Shown here: positions 42,014-49,642 of the stretch, one piece after another
How positions within the stretch are numbered: the stretch's first letter is position 1
Layout: each line of letters begins with the position of its first letter
NCBI GenBank assembly: GCA_963811905.1
Contig: CAWETK010000009.1
Span: 62,001-126,000, forward strand
Direction: 5' to 3'
DNA length: 64,000 bases
Source of the DNA: DATFVA01 sp963811905
Lineage (GTDB): Bacteria; Bacteroidota; Ignavibacteria; Ignavibacteriales; Ignavibacteriaceae
Program-made: the position numbers and the translations under genes
Notes under the pieces: model-generated
The model's input: the letters and a program-made list of their open reading frames with translations, nothing else
The model's database searches: none
Told to the model about the DNA's origin: nothing

Positions 42014-42658
42014 TCAGATAAATAATGATAACAGAATAAAAAATATTAACTGGATTGTGAAATAGATTTCAGGAATTTTCTCACTCGTTTTTATTTTCAG
42101 TAAGTCGTAAAGTATTGAGGCAAGAAAAGAAATCCCAAACCAGGAATAATAGTTTGAAATCGGAATAAATCCTGAATTCCACTCCCAATAATTAAGTTTT
42201 ATCGCCATCGGCTCCAGCATAATATCAAACAAAACCGCAAGTGTTCCGGTAAAGAGCGCTGTTAAAAATATATTTTGATCAATTTGTTCAGCCATCGTAA
42301 CAGCACCAAGAATCACAATTACCCAATTAAATCCTATTATTAAAGGAACTCCTAGAAACTGAAATCCCAGCGTATTTCCATAAATGTAACTTCCGAAAAG
42401 AATTCCTGTTTTTACCCCGATAACTTCCAGGGTAAAAGTCAGAATGTATACAATTAAACACCAGACAAGCAGATTTAGTTCACCTCTTCTTAAGGTTATG
42501 AAGAGGACAGAGATACCCGTCAAAAAAAGCAGATATGGCGTGAATGTCAGCATCAGGGGACGGGTTGATATTATTATATGCCCTGCTAAGCCTACCAAAA
42601 AAATAACACATAGAAGGATTATAATCCGCTCCCGATTCAAAAGATCCTTCCTTTCCAT
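42014..42658 (-). CDS. cruF: CruF-type carotenoid 1,2-hydratase
   Basis: 214-residue integral membrane protein with about six to seven helices. It has the DUF422/CruF features: LEVIGVKTGILFGSYIYGNTLGFQFLGVPLIIGFNWVIV (charged residue E and G-S-Y-Y like motif) and FDIMLEPMAIKLNYWEWNSGFIPISNYYSWF (about 145-175). Enzymes of this type add water to the psi end (C-1') of gamma-carotene-like carotenoids. It overlaps the upstream glycosyltransferase gene by 22 bases. That pairing is the same as the CruF-CruG arrangement for myxol and related glycosides. Confidence 0.9.
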   Translation of the reverse strand: MERKDLLNRERIIILLCVIFLVGLAGHIIISTRPLMLTFTPYLLFLTGISVLFITLRRGELNLLVWCLIVYILTFTLEVIGVKTGILFGSYIYGNTLGFQFLGVPLIIGFNWVIVILGAVTMAEQIDQNIFLTALFTGTLAVLFDIMLEPMAIKLNYWEWNSGFIPISNYYSWFGISFLASILYDLLKIKTSEKIPEIYFTIQLIFFILLSLFI

Positions 42659-43731
42659 TGTCTTTTCTTTTTCTTACTCACAATTACTGAATTTATACCA
42701 AGTATTAAAAGCATTATTATCTGCAATGTGTGAAAGAGCAGATTAATTAAGATGTGCTGTCTGCTTTTAATGGATATTAAAATACGCTGCAGAATTATCA
42801 GCATAAAAGGGAAAATAAAGATTTTACTAATAAACACCAGCAGTATGGGAACAGTAAAACAAAATGTTAATAATGTTGTTAGAATTAAAAATATAAATGG
42901 ACCCAGTCCGGAACCGGGAAAAAAGTTCTTTGTAAAACCTTCGAAAGAAGTTTCGAAGCCGCTGTACATTCTGCAGAATATCAGCTCGCCGCCCAGATAT
43001 GTTTTAACAGCGACGTTATTTTGTTTCAGCAGCCTGGCAAACACTATGTCTTCAGTAATGCAGGATTTGAGGGAAAGGTGTCCTCCTGTGCTCTCATATG
43101 CAGAACGCCCGAAAAACATAAATTGACCATTGGCTGCCGCCAATAAATGAGACTTTTTGGAATAAATAAAATATAAAGGCAGAAAAGTCAGCAGCAGCCA
43201 GTTCATTAAAGGTACAATCAGCCATTCCCCCGCAGAGTTTATTTTCTGAGTAGGAAATACTGATAACAAACCCAGGTTTAATCTTTTAATTTCATTAAAG
43301 GCGGAAAGAACAGAATCTTTTCCGAGTATGACGTCTGCATCGATGAAAAGAAGATATTCACCAGATGCTGACTGCGACAGCTGGTGACATGCCCAGTTCT
43401 TACCTGTGAATCCTTCTGGCAGAGTTTCTCCTTTGAATATTTTAATCCTGCTGTCTCTCTCTGAAAATGCCGCAGCTTCACGGTAAGTATTATCTTCGGA
43501 ATTATCATCAAGAACAAGAATTTCCAGATTGGGATAACTCTGTTCTATCACCGACTGAAGACAATTTGAAATATTTCCTTCTTCGTTTCGGGCGGGAATT
43601 AAAACTGAAATCAGATCGCCGCCTGAACCCTTCCACTCATTTTTTAGAACAGGCGCGGTGAAAAAGTTGTAAATAACTATGAGTCCGGTTATGATTAAAA
43701 CCGGCAGAACTATATACAGGATAATCATCAT
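42637..43731 (-). CDS. Membrane glycosyltransferase family 2 (CruG-like carotenoid glycosyltransferase)
   Basis: 364 residues. An N-terminal membrane helix is followed by a GT-A domain: SVLIPARNEEGNISNCLQSV, ILVLDDNSEDNT, YLLFIDADVILGKDS (the DxD site) and GGHLSLKSCITEDIVFA (the ED motif). Two to three C-terminal helices hold it in the membrane. Its pairing with cruF points to sugar transfer onto the 1'-hydroxy group of the carotenoid. Which sugar is added is not visible. It overlaps its neighbours on both sides (4 bases with the acyltransferase gene, 22 with cruF). Confidence 0.88.
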   Translation of the reverse strand: MMIILYIVLPVLIITGLIVIYNFFTAPVLKNEWKGSGGDLISVLIPARNEEGNISNCLQSVIEQSYPNLEILVLDDNSEDNTYREAAAFSERDSRIKIFKGETLPEGFTGKNWACHQLSQSASGEYLLFIDADVILGKDSVLSAFNEIKRLNLGLLSVFPTQKINSAGEWLIVPLMNWLLLTFLPLYFIYSKKSHLLAAANGQFMFFGRSAYESTGGHLSLKSCITEDIVFARLLKQNNVAVKTYLGGELIFCRMYSGFETSFEGFTKNFFPGSGLGPFIFLILTTLLTFCFTVPILLVFISKIFIFPFMLIILQRILISIKSRQHILINLLFHTLQIIMLLILGINSVIVSKKKKRQWKGRIF

Positions 43732-44378
43732 AACAATTTCCTGCAGTTTTTAAAATCTGTTAGAGCTTTTAGTCTTTTCAGGTTGATATCAAATTCTCTT
43801 GTATATGCCTCATAATCATTCCTGATTTCCTCCGCTGAAAATACTCTGCCGAAAGTGCATACTATATCCGGCCTTTTATCGTTTCCATATTCTATTTTCA
43901 TAGCAAGAGGAAGTACATACTTCCCGCCGCCCTCTTTTTTAAGCAGTAATGTCAGACCGGGTTTTAGTTTTATATCATCTGAAAACATTGATTGGATTTC
44001 TCCCTGCGGGTAAAGCACGACAATATTATTATCATCCTTCAGAATATCCCGCGTGTAATCCATCGTCCTTACTATGCTGACAGGGTTCGACTGATTAATA
44101 GAAAATGCTCCAACCTTCCTGAAGAACCAGTACTTGTTCAGCTGTTCTTCCAGCATCATCGTATATATATTTTTCGGGGTGAGTTTTCTTATAAGATAAT
44201 AGGTTATAAATCCGTCCCACCACGAAAAGTGATTCGGCGTTAAGATCAGACCGGGATATTTCTCCAGATCGGGGAGCTTTCCGCTCACATATAAATTGTT
44301 AAAATTTTTATGTAACAGATTACCGATATAAGGCTCGAATATCCATTTTGCCCATCGTTTGTGTTCTGCCCTGATCAT
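43728..44378 (-). CDS. Lysophospholipid-type acyltransferase, probably for carotenoid glycoside
   Basis: 216 residues of PlsC type. NHFSWWDG is the NHxxxxD acyltransferase motif, YPQGEIQ stands at the FPEGT position, and KPGLTLLLKKEGG follows. The ATG at 44378 overlaps the crtD stop (ATGA) and has GAGAG upstream; an earlier ATG at 44393 would overlap more. In carotenoid operons such enzymes attach a fatty acid to the sugar. General phospholipid synthesis is possible but less likely from context. Confidence 0.85.
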   Translation of the reverse strand: MIRAEHKRWAKWIFEPYIGNLLHKNFNNLYVSGKLPDLEKYPGLILTPNHFSWWDGFITYYLIRKLTPKNIYTMMLEEQLNKYWFFRKVGAFSINQSNPVSIVRTMDYTRDILKDDNNIVVLYPQGEIQSMFSDDIKLKPGLTLLLKKEGGGKYVLPLAMKIEYGNDKRPDIVCTFGRVFSAEEIRNDYEAYTREFDINLKRLKALTDFKNCRKLL

Positions 44379-45325
44379 TGTAACTCTCTGCATATCAGTT
44401 CAGAAGCATGTTTTCCGGATAGAAGGACCAGTGGAATTCCTCCCCCGGGATGTACGCTCCCTCCACAGAAGAAGAGATTCTCATAGACCTTTGATTTAAT
44501 CGGAGGTCTTCTGAAAGCTGAAGGAATACTGTTGGAGGAAAAACCGTAAATGCTTCCACCCGGACTTCCGGTTTGGGTTTCTATGTCTAAAGGAGTGAGG
44601 GTTTCTTCAAAAACTATTTTATCTGAAAGGTCTATACCGAGAATATTCTGAATTTTCCTTTTAACTGTCTCTCTGGTTCTGGCCAGTTCATCATTCCAGT
44701 CCTGCCCTGAATTATAAGGAGTGTTTACCATTACAAACCAGTTCTCATAACCTGCGGGTGCATCATCAGGTTTATATTTTGAAGAGACATATATATAGAT
44801 AGTCGGGTCATCGGGACATTTATTGTGAACAGAAATATCCTCAAATTCTTTCCTGTAATTTTCAGAAAACAAAATATTATGCGTCTCAAGGAAATCATAA
44901 TTTCCTTTTACTCCCCAGTAGAAAACTATACCTGACATTGAAGGTTCTCTTCTTTCTTTATATTCTTTTCCCAGAAGATGCCGGTATGTTTTTCTTATAT
45001 CCAGATTTGAAACCACTGAATTGAAAGTATAATCCATATTACCCGCTTTTAATCCTGCTGCGGAAGAATCTTTAATCAATATGCTTTCGACATTGTGTCC
45101 TTTATAAAAGTTGACTCCCTGAGACTCCGCCAGTTTTCTAAGTACCTCCGGTACTGCTGAAATTCCCTCTTCAATAATGTAACTCCCCTGAATTAGCTCT
45201 ACGTATGGAATTATATTCAATGTTGCCGGTGCCCGGTATGGGTCGGAACCATTATATGTGGCAAACCTGTCAAAAAACTGAAGGGTTCTTGAGTCACTAA
45301 AAAACCTCTTATTTGCGTTATGCAT
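44375..45325 (-). CDS. CrtD-like carotenoid desaturase, C-terminal part (frameshifted gene)
   Basis: Continues the CrtI-family protein begun at 45854. Native coding resumes about 45344 with YKIDPFRTMHNANKRFFSDSRTLQFFDRFATYNGSDPYRAPATLN, and runs via IYGFSSNSIPSAFRRPP to the FAD-binding end NLFFCGGSVHPGGGIPLVLLSGKHASELI, a diagnostic CrtI/CrtD tail. It is paralogous to crtI at 47937. The position between cyclase and glycosylation genes suggests the 3,4-desaturase of a 1-hydroxy end (CrtD). One extra C in the junction CC explains the break. Confidence 0.85.
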   Translation of the reverse strand: MHNANKRFFSDSRTLQFFDRFATYNGSDPYRAPATLNIIPYVELIQGSYIIEEGISAVPEVLRKLAESQGVNFYKGHNVESILIKDSSAAGLKAGNMDYTFNSVVSNLDIRKTYRHLLGKEYKERREPSMSGIVFYWGVKGNYDFLETHNILFSENYRKEFEDISVHNKCPDDPTIYIYVSSKYKPDDAPAGYENWFVMVNTPYNSGQDWNDELARTRETVKRKIQNILGIDLSDKIVFEETLTPLDIETQTGSPGGSIYGFSSNSIPSAFRRPPIKSKVYENLFFCGGSVHPGGGIPLVLLSGKHASELICRELQ

Positions 45326-45344
45326 AGTTCTGAATGGATCGATC

Positions 45345-45854
45345 TTATAGGAATTTGAGCATTGAATTAAGAGCTTTAGGTTTCAGGAACGATTTTATGT
45401 TTATTTCAGGGGAAAATAAAAATTGATCCGAGGTCAGATTGTAGATATTAGCGCAGTATTCCAGGTATTTTTTGACCGCTTCTGCACTATCATTGGTTTT
45501 TAATCCTATTTCTCCGGCAAGTTTATCCGCATCTGAATATGCATTTATGATGGTACCATCAGGATAAAAATACTTACAGCTGATATCAGGCCTTGAAATG
45601 GTAAGATAATCTTCAATATCCAGATTGCAGGACTTAAACAGATCACGAAGGATAAAAGGCATTGTAATTACCGAGGGTCCCGTATCGAATCTGAAACCTT
45701 CCTTATGCAGATTTCCTGCTTTCCCGCCCGCATAATTATTCTTTTCAAACAGAGAAACGCGGAATCCTTTAGTACTGAGATAGATGGCCGCTGAAAGGCC
45801 GCCTAAACCCGCTCCTATTATACCGATGTTTTTATTCTTTGCAGATTCAGACAT
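45345..45854 (-). CDS. CrtD-like carotenoid desaturase, N-terminal part
   Basis: 169 residues starting NIGIIGAGLGGLSAAIYLSTKGFRVSLFEKN, the GxGxxG FAD motif and adenine-binding Glu, then AGGKAGN and FDTGPSVITMP, a CrtI hallmark. The frame stops after NSMLKFL because of a one-base insertion; the rest is at 44375-45325. Joined length is about 490. Its ATG overlaps the end of the cyclase gene by eight bases. Either this or crtI could act first, but the order of genes supports CrtD here. Confidence 0.85.
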   Translation of the reverse strand: MSESAKNKNIGIIGAGLGGLSAAIYLSTKGFRVSLFEKNNYAGGKAGNLHKEGFRFDTGPSVITMPFILRDLFKSCNLDIEDYLTISRPDISCKYFYPDGTIINAYSDADKLAGEIGLKTNDSAEAVKKYLEYCANIYNLTSDQFLFSPEINIKSFLKPKALNSMLKFL

Positions 45855-46533
45855 TTGATAACTTTCCTTTACGCCTCCAGGTAGCCAGGTAAATAAGCAG
45901 CCAGAAGGATATCATCGAATATGAATAGAAAAAATCTTCAACGGGAATAGTTATTACTCTCAAACCCCATATTGCGTTATTATTGTATACAACAACCGGA
46001 AGGAACGTCAGCAGGAAGTTTACGATCAGAAATGGAATATAGGAAAGCAATATTGTAAGCCAGTAAATCTTTGACTTCAACAAATAATTAAATTTGAATA
46101 AACCGGTCAGCAGAAATAGAGCTGAGAAGAGAAGCACTGTAAAAGTATAGTACTGATCTCTGAAAATAAAAGCGGCGGCAATAAGGATGAGAACAAAAAA
46201 TAATACCCAGCCATTTTTAATTCTTAGCGGTTTTTCATCGACGTAATTTCTTAGTACTTCGTACAAAAAAATGCAGCTATACGGGACTGTTATAAAAAAA
46301 AGGATTTCTTCAAGAGGAAGATTGAATATGCGGAGACTCCCGACGAACTCATTGTTAAAACTCCAGTCGCCTCTTGATACGGCAATAGAGTCCCATATAA
46401 GAAAAACCGCGCCGACGATTATCAGAGATATAAATACCCGGTACAGATTTTTGTAGTAAGCAGTCTTCTTATCAAAGCTCAGCAGGAGGGGAAATAAAAT
46501 TATCAGTAAATTTATAAGTAAATATGTACTCAT
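45847..46533 (-). CDS. Lycopene cyclase of CrtYc-CrtYd fused type
   Basis: 228 residues with six to seven hydrophobic helices. It is two lycopene-cyclase-type repeats in one chain: the first has NLPLEEILFF (72-81), the second ITIPVEDFFYS (near 195-205); the P-x-E-E/D motifs are catalytic. VYNNNAIWGLRVITIPVED is the typical second-repeat sequence. Such cyclases close one or both ends of lycopene; combined with CruF downstream a monocyclic product is expected. The ATG overlaps the upstream stop by four bases. Confidence 0.9.
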   Translation of the reverse strand: MSTYLLINLLIILFPLLLSFDKKTAYYKNLYRVFISLIIVGAVFLIWDSIAVSRGDWSFNNEFVGSLRIFNLPLEEILFFITVPYSCIFLYEVLRNYVDEKPLRIKNGWVLFFVLILIAAAFIFRDQYYTFTVLLFSALFLLTGLFKFNYLLKSKIYWLTILLSYIPFLIVNFLLTFLPVVVYNNNAIWGLRVITIPVEDFFYSYSMISFWLLIYLATWRRKGKLSNV

Positions 46534-47120
46534 TTGTTTGCATAGGAGGAGATTAATTCGCGGATTAATCTTTCCTGGACATTATTCAGCCTCCCTGACT
46601 CCAGCATATACTCAGCCATGCCTTTTTGGATTTCGTATCCTGGTGAAGTATAATCTTTTTTAAGAAGCAGCCCGCATATTTTATCTTTGTCAGCGTCTCT
46701 TTCCTCCGAATATCCAATGAAACCGGGGACATGATCCAGAATGGAAAAACGCATAAATCTTATCTCAAGATTTCCGGGACTTTTTTCTACAGCTTCTTCC
46801 AACCTGTTCAATCCGGATATCAGGTGGCTTAGCTTTGAGACCGGGTTAAAAGCATGCTTGGCTTTAAGCGTCTGGAGTCCCCCATAATAAGCAAGTACTA
46901 AGGGACTGTAGCTGGTGTAATCTTCGGAATATCTGGATATAATGTACTGCTCAAGCTGATCCACCTCACCCTCATCTTCAACTGCAGAATAAAATCCGTT
47001 CCGAAGGTAATTAATCGAGGAGGTGTCAGAAGACAATGTAAAGCTATAGACCTTTACCACCAGGAAAAACGAGATAATTATTATACATTTTATCCTCATC
47101 TTATAACCGTTTTTTAACAC
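46530..47120 (-). CDS. Exported helical protein in the carotenoid operon, function unknown
   Basis: 196 residues (189 if the ATG at 47099 is used; a GTG at 47120 overlaps the crtB stop). It has a signal peptide (MRIKCIIIISFFLVVKVYSF), and a helical region: GFYSAVEDEGEVDQLEQYIISRY, SPLVLAYYGGLQTLKAKHAFNPVSKLSHLISGLNRLEEAVEKSPGNLEIRFMRFSILDHVPGFIGYSEERDADKDKICGLL (given in parts). The E..V.kSP.n.EiR..R pattern is similar to TPR-type helices. It is fully inside the operon, coupled on both sides, so it probably helps pigment placement or export. I know no named family. Confidence 0.7.
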   Translation of the reverse strand: MLKNGYKMRIKCIIIISFFLVVKVYSFTLSSDTSSINYLRNGFYSAVEDEGEVDQLEQYIISRYSEDYTSYSPLVLAYYGGLQTLKAKHAFNPVSKLSHLISGLNRLEEAVEKSPGNLEIRFMRFSILDHVPGFIGYSEERDADKDKICGLLLKKDYTSPGYEIQKGMAEYMLESGRLNNVQERLIRELISSYANK

Positions 47121-47956
47121 GTCTTTAAAATCTTTACTTCAAGCCAGGATTTTAACAAAAGCGCAATTTTAGAGAAATTTGAAACACGAACCCTTTTACG
47201 CAATAAAAGCTCTATATCACTTTTCCTGATCCTATCAAACAATCCCCGGTAATACAGGTATGCGGAATATACACCAAGCTTTACACCTGCCGGGAGCCGT
47301 TTGATTCCTTTCAGAGCAGATTCAAATTCCGCCAGGATATTTTCTTCCAGCTTTCGCTTATTAGCATCCGTGATATTTGTTATCTCATTAACACCTGGCA
47401 GATATATCCTGCCGCGCTCTGCCAGATCACTTTTAATATCCCTGAGGAAATTTACTTTCTGAAATGCTGAACCCAGACTTTTAGCAGGTTCCAGCAGCTC
47501 CTCAAATAGTCCCGGATGGCCATAACAGAAAACTTTCAGGCACATCAAACCCACAACTTCAGCAGATCCGTATATATATTCATCATAAACTTTAGGTTCA
47601 TAATAGTTATTGGATAAATCCATTTCCATACTATTAAGAAAATCCTCCACATATTTTAAATCGATCCTGTATTTATTTACAGCCAGTTGGAAAGAATTTA
47701 TAACAGGATTGGTCGAAATTCCTCTATTTATCGCACTAAAAGTTTCCCGGCGGAAGTCATCAAGTAAAAGTTTTTTCTCATAATTATGAAAAGAATCAAC
47801 TATTTCATCAGCAAGCCTTACATAGCCGTATACTGCGTAAATAGCATCCCGGTAGTAGGGCGAGAACACACGTATGCCCAGGCTGAATGAAGTGCTGTAG
47901 CTATTAGTTATAACTCTGCTGACTTTAAAGGCTGTATTATGATAGACTGCTTCCAT
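47114..47956 (-). CDS. crtB: Phytoene synthase CrtB
   Basis: 280 residues. Joins two GGPP to give phytoene. SYSTSFSLGIRVFSPYYRDAIYAVYGYVRLADEIVDSF has the first Asp-rich motif (DEIVD), and FQKVNFLRDIKSDLAERGRIYLPG the second (DIKSD). GSAEVVGLMCLKVF is another family block. The start is either ATG 47956 (used here, AAAAGGAAT before it) or TTG 47968; both overlap the crtI end by about 20-30 bases. Second gene of the pigment operon. Confidence 0.94.
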   Translation of the reverse strand: MEAVYHNTAFKVSRVITNSYSTSFSLGIRVFSPYYRDAIYAVYGYVRLADEIVDSFHNYEKKLLLDDFRRETFSAINRGISTNPVINSFQLAVNKYRIDLKYVEDFLNSMEMDLSNNYYEPKVYDEYIYGSAEVVGLMCLKVFCYGHPGLFEELLEPAKSLGSAFQKVNFLRDIKSDLAERGRIYLPGVNEITNITDANKRKLEENILAEFESALKGIKRLPAGVKLGVYSAYLYYRGLFDRIRKSDIELLLRKRVRVSNFSKIALLLKSWLEVKILKTC

Positions 47957-49421
47957 ATTCCTTTTCAATCTTTTCTAAAACCAGCTTTGAACTTATGATA
48001 ACCATAGGTAATCCCGTCCCGGGGATAGTAGAAGCCCCCACATAAAACAGGTTGGGAAATTTTTCGTCCTGATTTTTAGGTCTGAATCCGCCGACCTGAT
48101 TTACACCATGCGCCAAACCCAGTCCTGATCCTCTATAAAGATTAAAATTATTCTCCCAGTCAACAGGACTCCATACTTCCTTTACCAGGAGATTCTTTTT
48201 AATATCAAAATTTACCCGTAGGGACAGGTCCCTGATTATATTATCTGCAAGCTCATCCTTGTCTTTCCATTCGGGCTTGAATCTCCTGTCGGGTACAGGG
48301 CAGAGAATAAAAAGATTCTCACAGCTTTCAGGTGCGGATTCCGGCCAGGATTTGGATGATACATTTACGTAATAATAAGGCTTGCGGGGACTTATAGATG
48401 AAGTGAATATCTTATCTGCATATTCTCTGAAATTTTTACCAAGGAAATAATTATGATGCATTAAACCATCTATCTGACCTTTAATCCCAAGATATATGGT
48501 AAAAGGAGCCAGTGTCCATTCCATTTTGTCAAGTTTCTCTTCACAGAAGTTTTTTCTGCCGAGAATTTTTCCTCTGAATGAAGCAGCATCAGAATTGGAG
48601 ATAAAAATATCGGCTGTCCACTCCTTTCCATCCCTGTCCAGGAGTGAAAGCAGTTTTCCGTTTGAACCTCCCACCGATACAATCTCGGTGTTATAATGGA
48701 ATTCAACTCCTTTTCTTTCCAGTATCTTTACGATTTCTTCAACCAGTTTATACATCCCGCCTTCAACTTTCCAGTAACCGTCATGCTTCATCTCAGTATA
48801 ATTGAGCAGTGAATAAATTGCGGGTGTCTGAAAAGGAGTTGATCCGAGAAAAAAAGCTACCAGTGAAAAGATTATCTTTACCTCATCAGAATCAAAGGTG
48901 CGTTCTACTTCCTTCCACATATTTCTGAAAAGGTAGGGAAGATGCTTAAGGGGAACTTTCGTCAGTTTCAATAAATAATCAAAAACATTTACATAGTTCG
49001 ATTTTACCACTTTATCTTCGGTGTCGTGAAAGAATTCCCCCGCTTTACTTAGGTAGCTTTTTACTTTAGTGCCCAGATCCGGTTCAATAACTTTAAATTC
49101 CTCTTCCAGTTTATTCAGATCTTTCCAAACCTTGAAAGGTCTGCTTCCTCCTTCAAAATAAACCTGATAGAGGGGATCAAGTGCAGTTAAATTTACAGGA
49201 TTTTTCTCTCCCGTACTTCTGAAAAGTTCGTCTAGCTCGTAGCTCATACTCATAAAAGAGGGACCAACATCGAAAGTAAATCCGTCTTTTTTCATCTGAT
49301 TTAATCTGCCTCCGGGGGTTGAGTACTTTTCCAGGATAGTAACTTTATATCCGGAAACACTTAACCTCAGAGCCGTAGACAGTCCTCCGAGTCCCGCACC
49401 TATAATTATTGCTTTTTTCAT
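47937..49421 (-). CDS. crtI: Phytoene desaturase CrtI
   Basis: 494 residues from the ATG at 49421 (AAGGATTAAATCAG before it; an upstream frame to 49463 is not supported). KAIIIGAGLGGLSTALRLSVSGYKVTILEKYSTPGGRL is the FAD motif, FDVGPSFMSMSYELDELF the CrtI block, and LFYVGASTIPGTGLPMVIISSKLV the C-terminal FAD-binding signature. It converts phytoene to lycopene in three or four steps. First gene of the operon; the 179-base spacer to the divergent mutase gene must hold its promoter. Confidence 0.94.
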   Translation of the reverse strand: MKKAIIIGAGLGGLSTALRLSVSGYKVTILEKYSTPGGRLNQMKKDGFTFDVGPSFMSMSYELDELFRSTGEKNPVNLTALDPLYQVYFEGGSRPFKVWKDLNKLEEEFKVIEPDLGTKVKSYLSKAGEFFHDTEDKVVKSNYVNVFDYLLKLTKVPLKHLPYLFRNMWKEVERTFDSDEVKIIFSLVAFFLGSTPFQTPAIYSLLNYTEMKHDGYWKVEGGMYKLVEEIVKILERKGVEFHYNTEIVSVGGSNGKLLSLLDRDGKEWTADIFISNSDAASFRGKILGRKNFCEEKLDKMEWTLAPFTIYLGIKGQIDGLMHHNYFLGKNFREYADKIFTSSISPRKPYYYVNVSSKSWPESAPESCENLFILCPVPDRRFKPEWKDKDELADNIIRDLSLRVNFDIKKNLLVKEVWSPVDWENNFNLYRGSGLGLAHGVNQVGGFRPKNQDEKFPNLFYVGASTIPGTGLPMVIISSKLVLEKIEKEYGSSLS

Positions 49422-49463
49422 CTGATTTAATCCTTGTAATGTCAAAACGCAAAACCTGTTCAA

Positions 49464-49642
49464 ATAGTTCCGGCTGTTGAAAAAATTTGCACCCCGGTAC
49501 TGAAAAGGAGAGAAATTATATTAATTTCACTCTTATTTGTCCCTTTGTAGGCTTAAAAATTTTCTATGTATAATTATTCACTTATTTTTGGGTGTGCAGT
49601 TAAATTATTATCTGCATAGATCAAATAAAGTTTGGAGGAATT
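49464..49642. promoter_or_regulatory. Divergent promoter region of crt operon and methylmalonyl-CoA mutase
   Basis: 179 bases between two divergent operons. On the plus strand TATTTTTG at 49583-49590 with TTTT about 19 bases upstream resembles a Bacteroidota-type promoter. On the minus strand nothing stands out, and I saw no CarH/LitR-like palindrome that would suggest light control of pigment. Confidence 0.35.

Noticed and set aside
42444..42746. Plus-strand 100-codon open frame inside cruF/GT region and similar antisense frames
   Set aside because: Shadows of well-supported minus-strand genes without their own ribosome sites.
49464..49642. B12- or light-dependent operator (CarH/LitR type) or cobalamin riboswitch between crtI and the mutase
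   Set aside because: No matching palindrome or B12-box seen.
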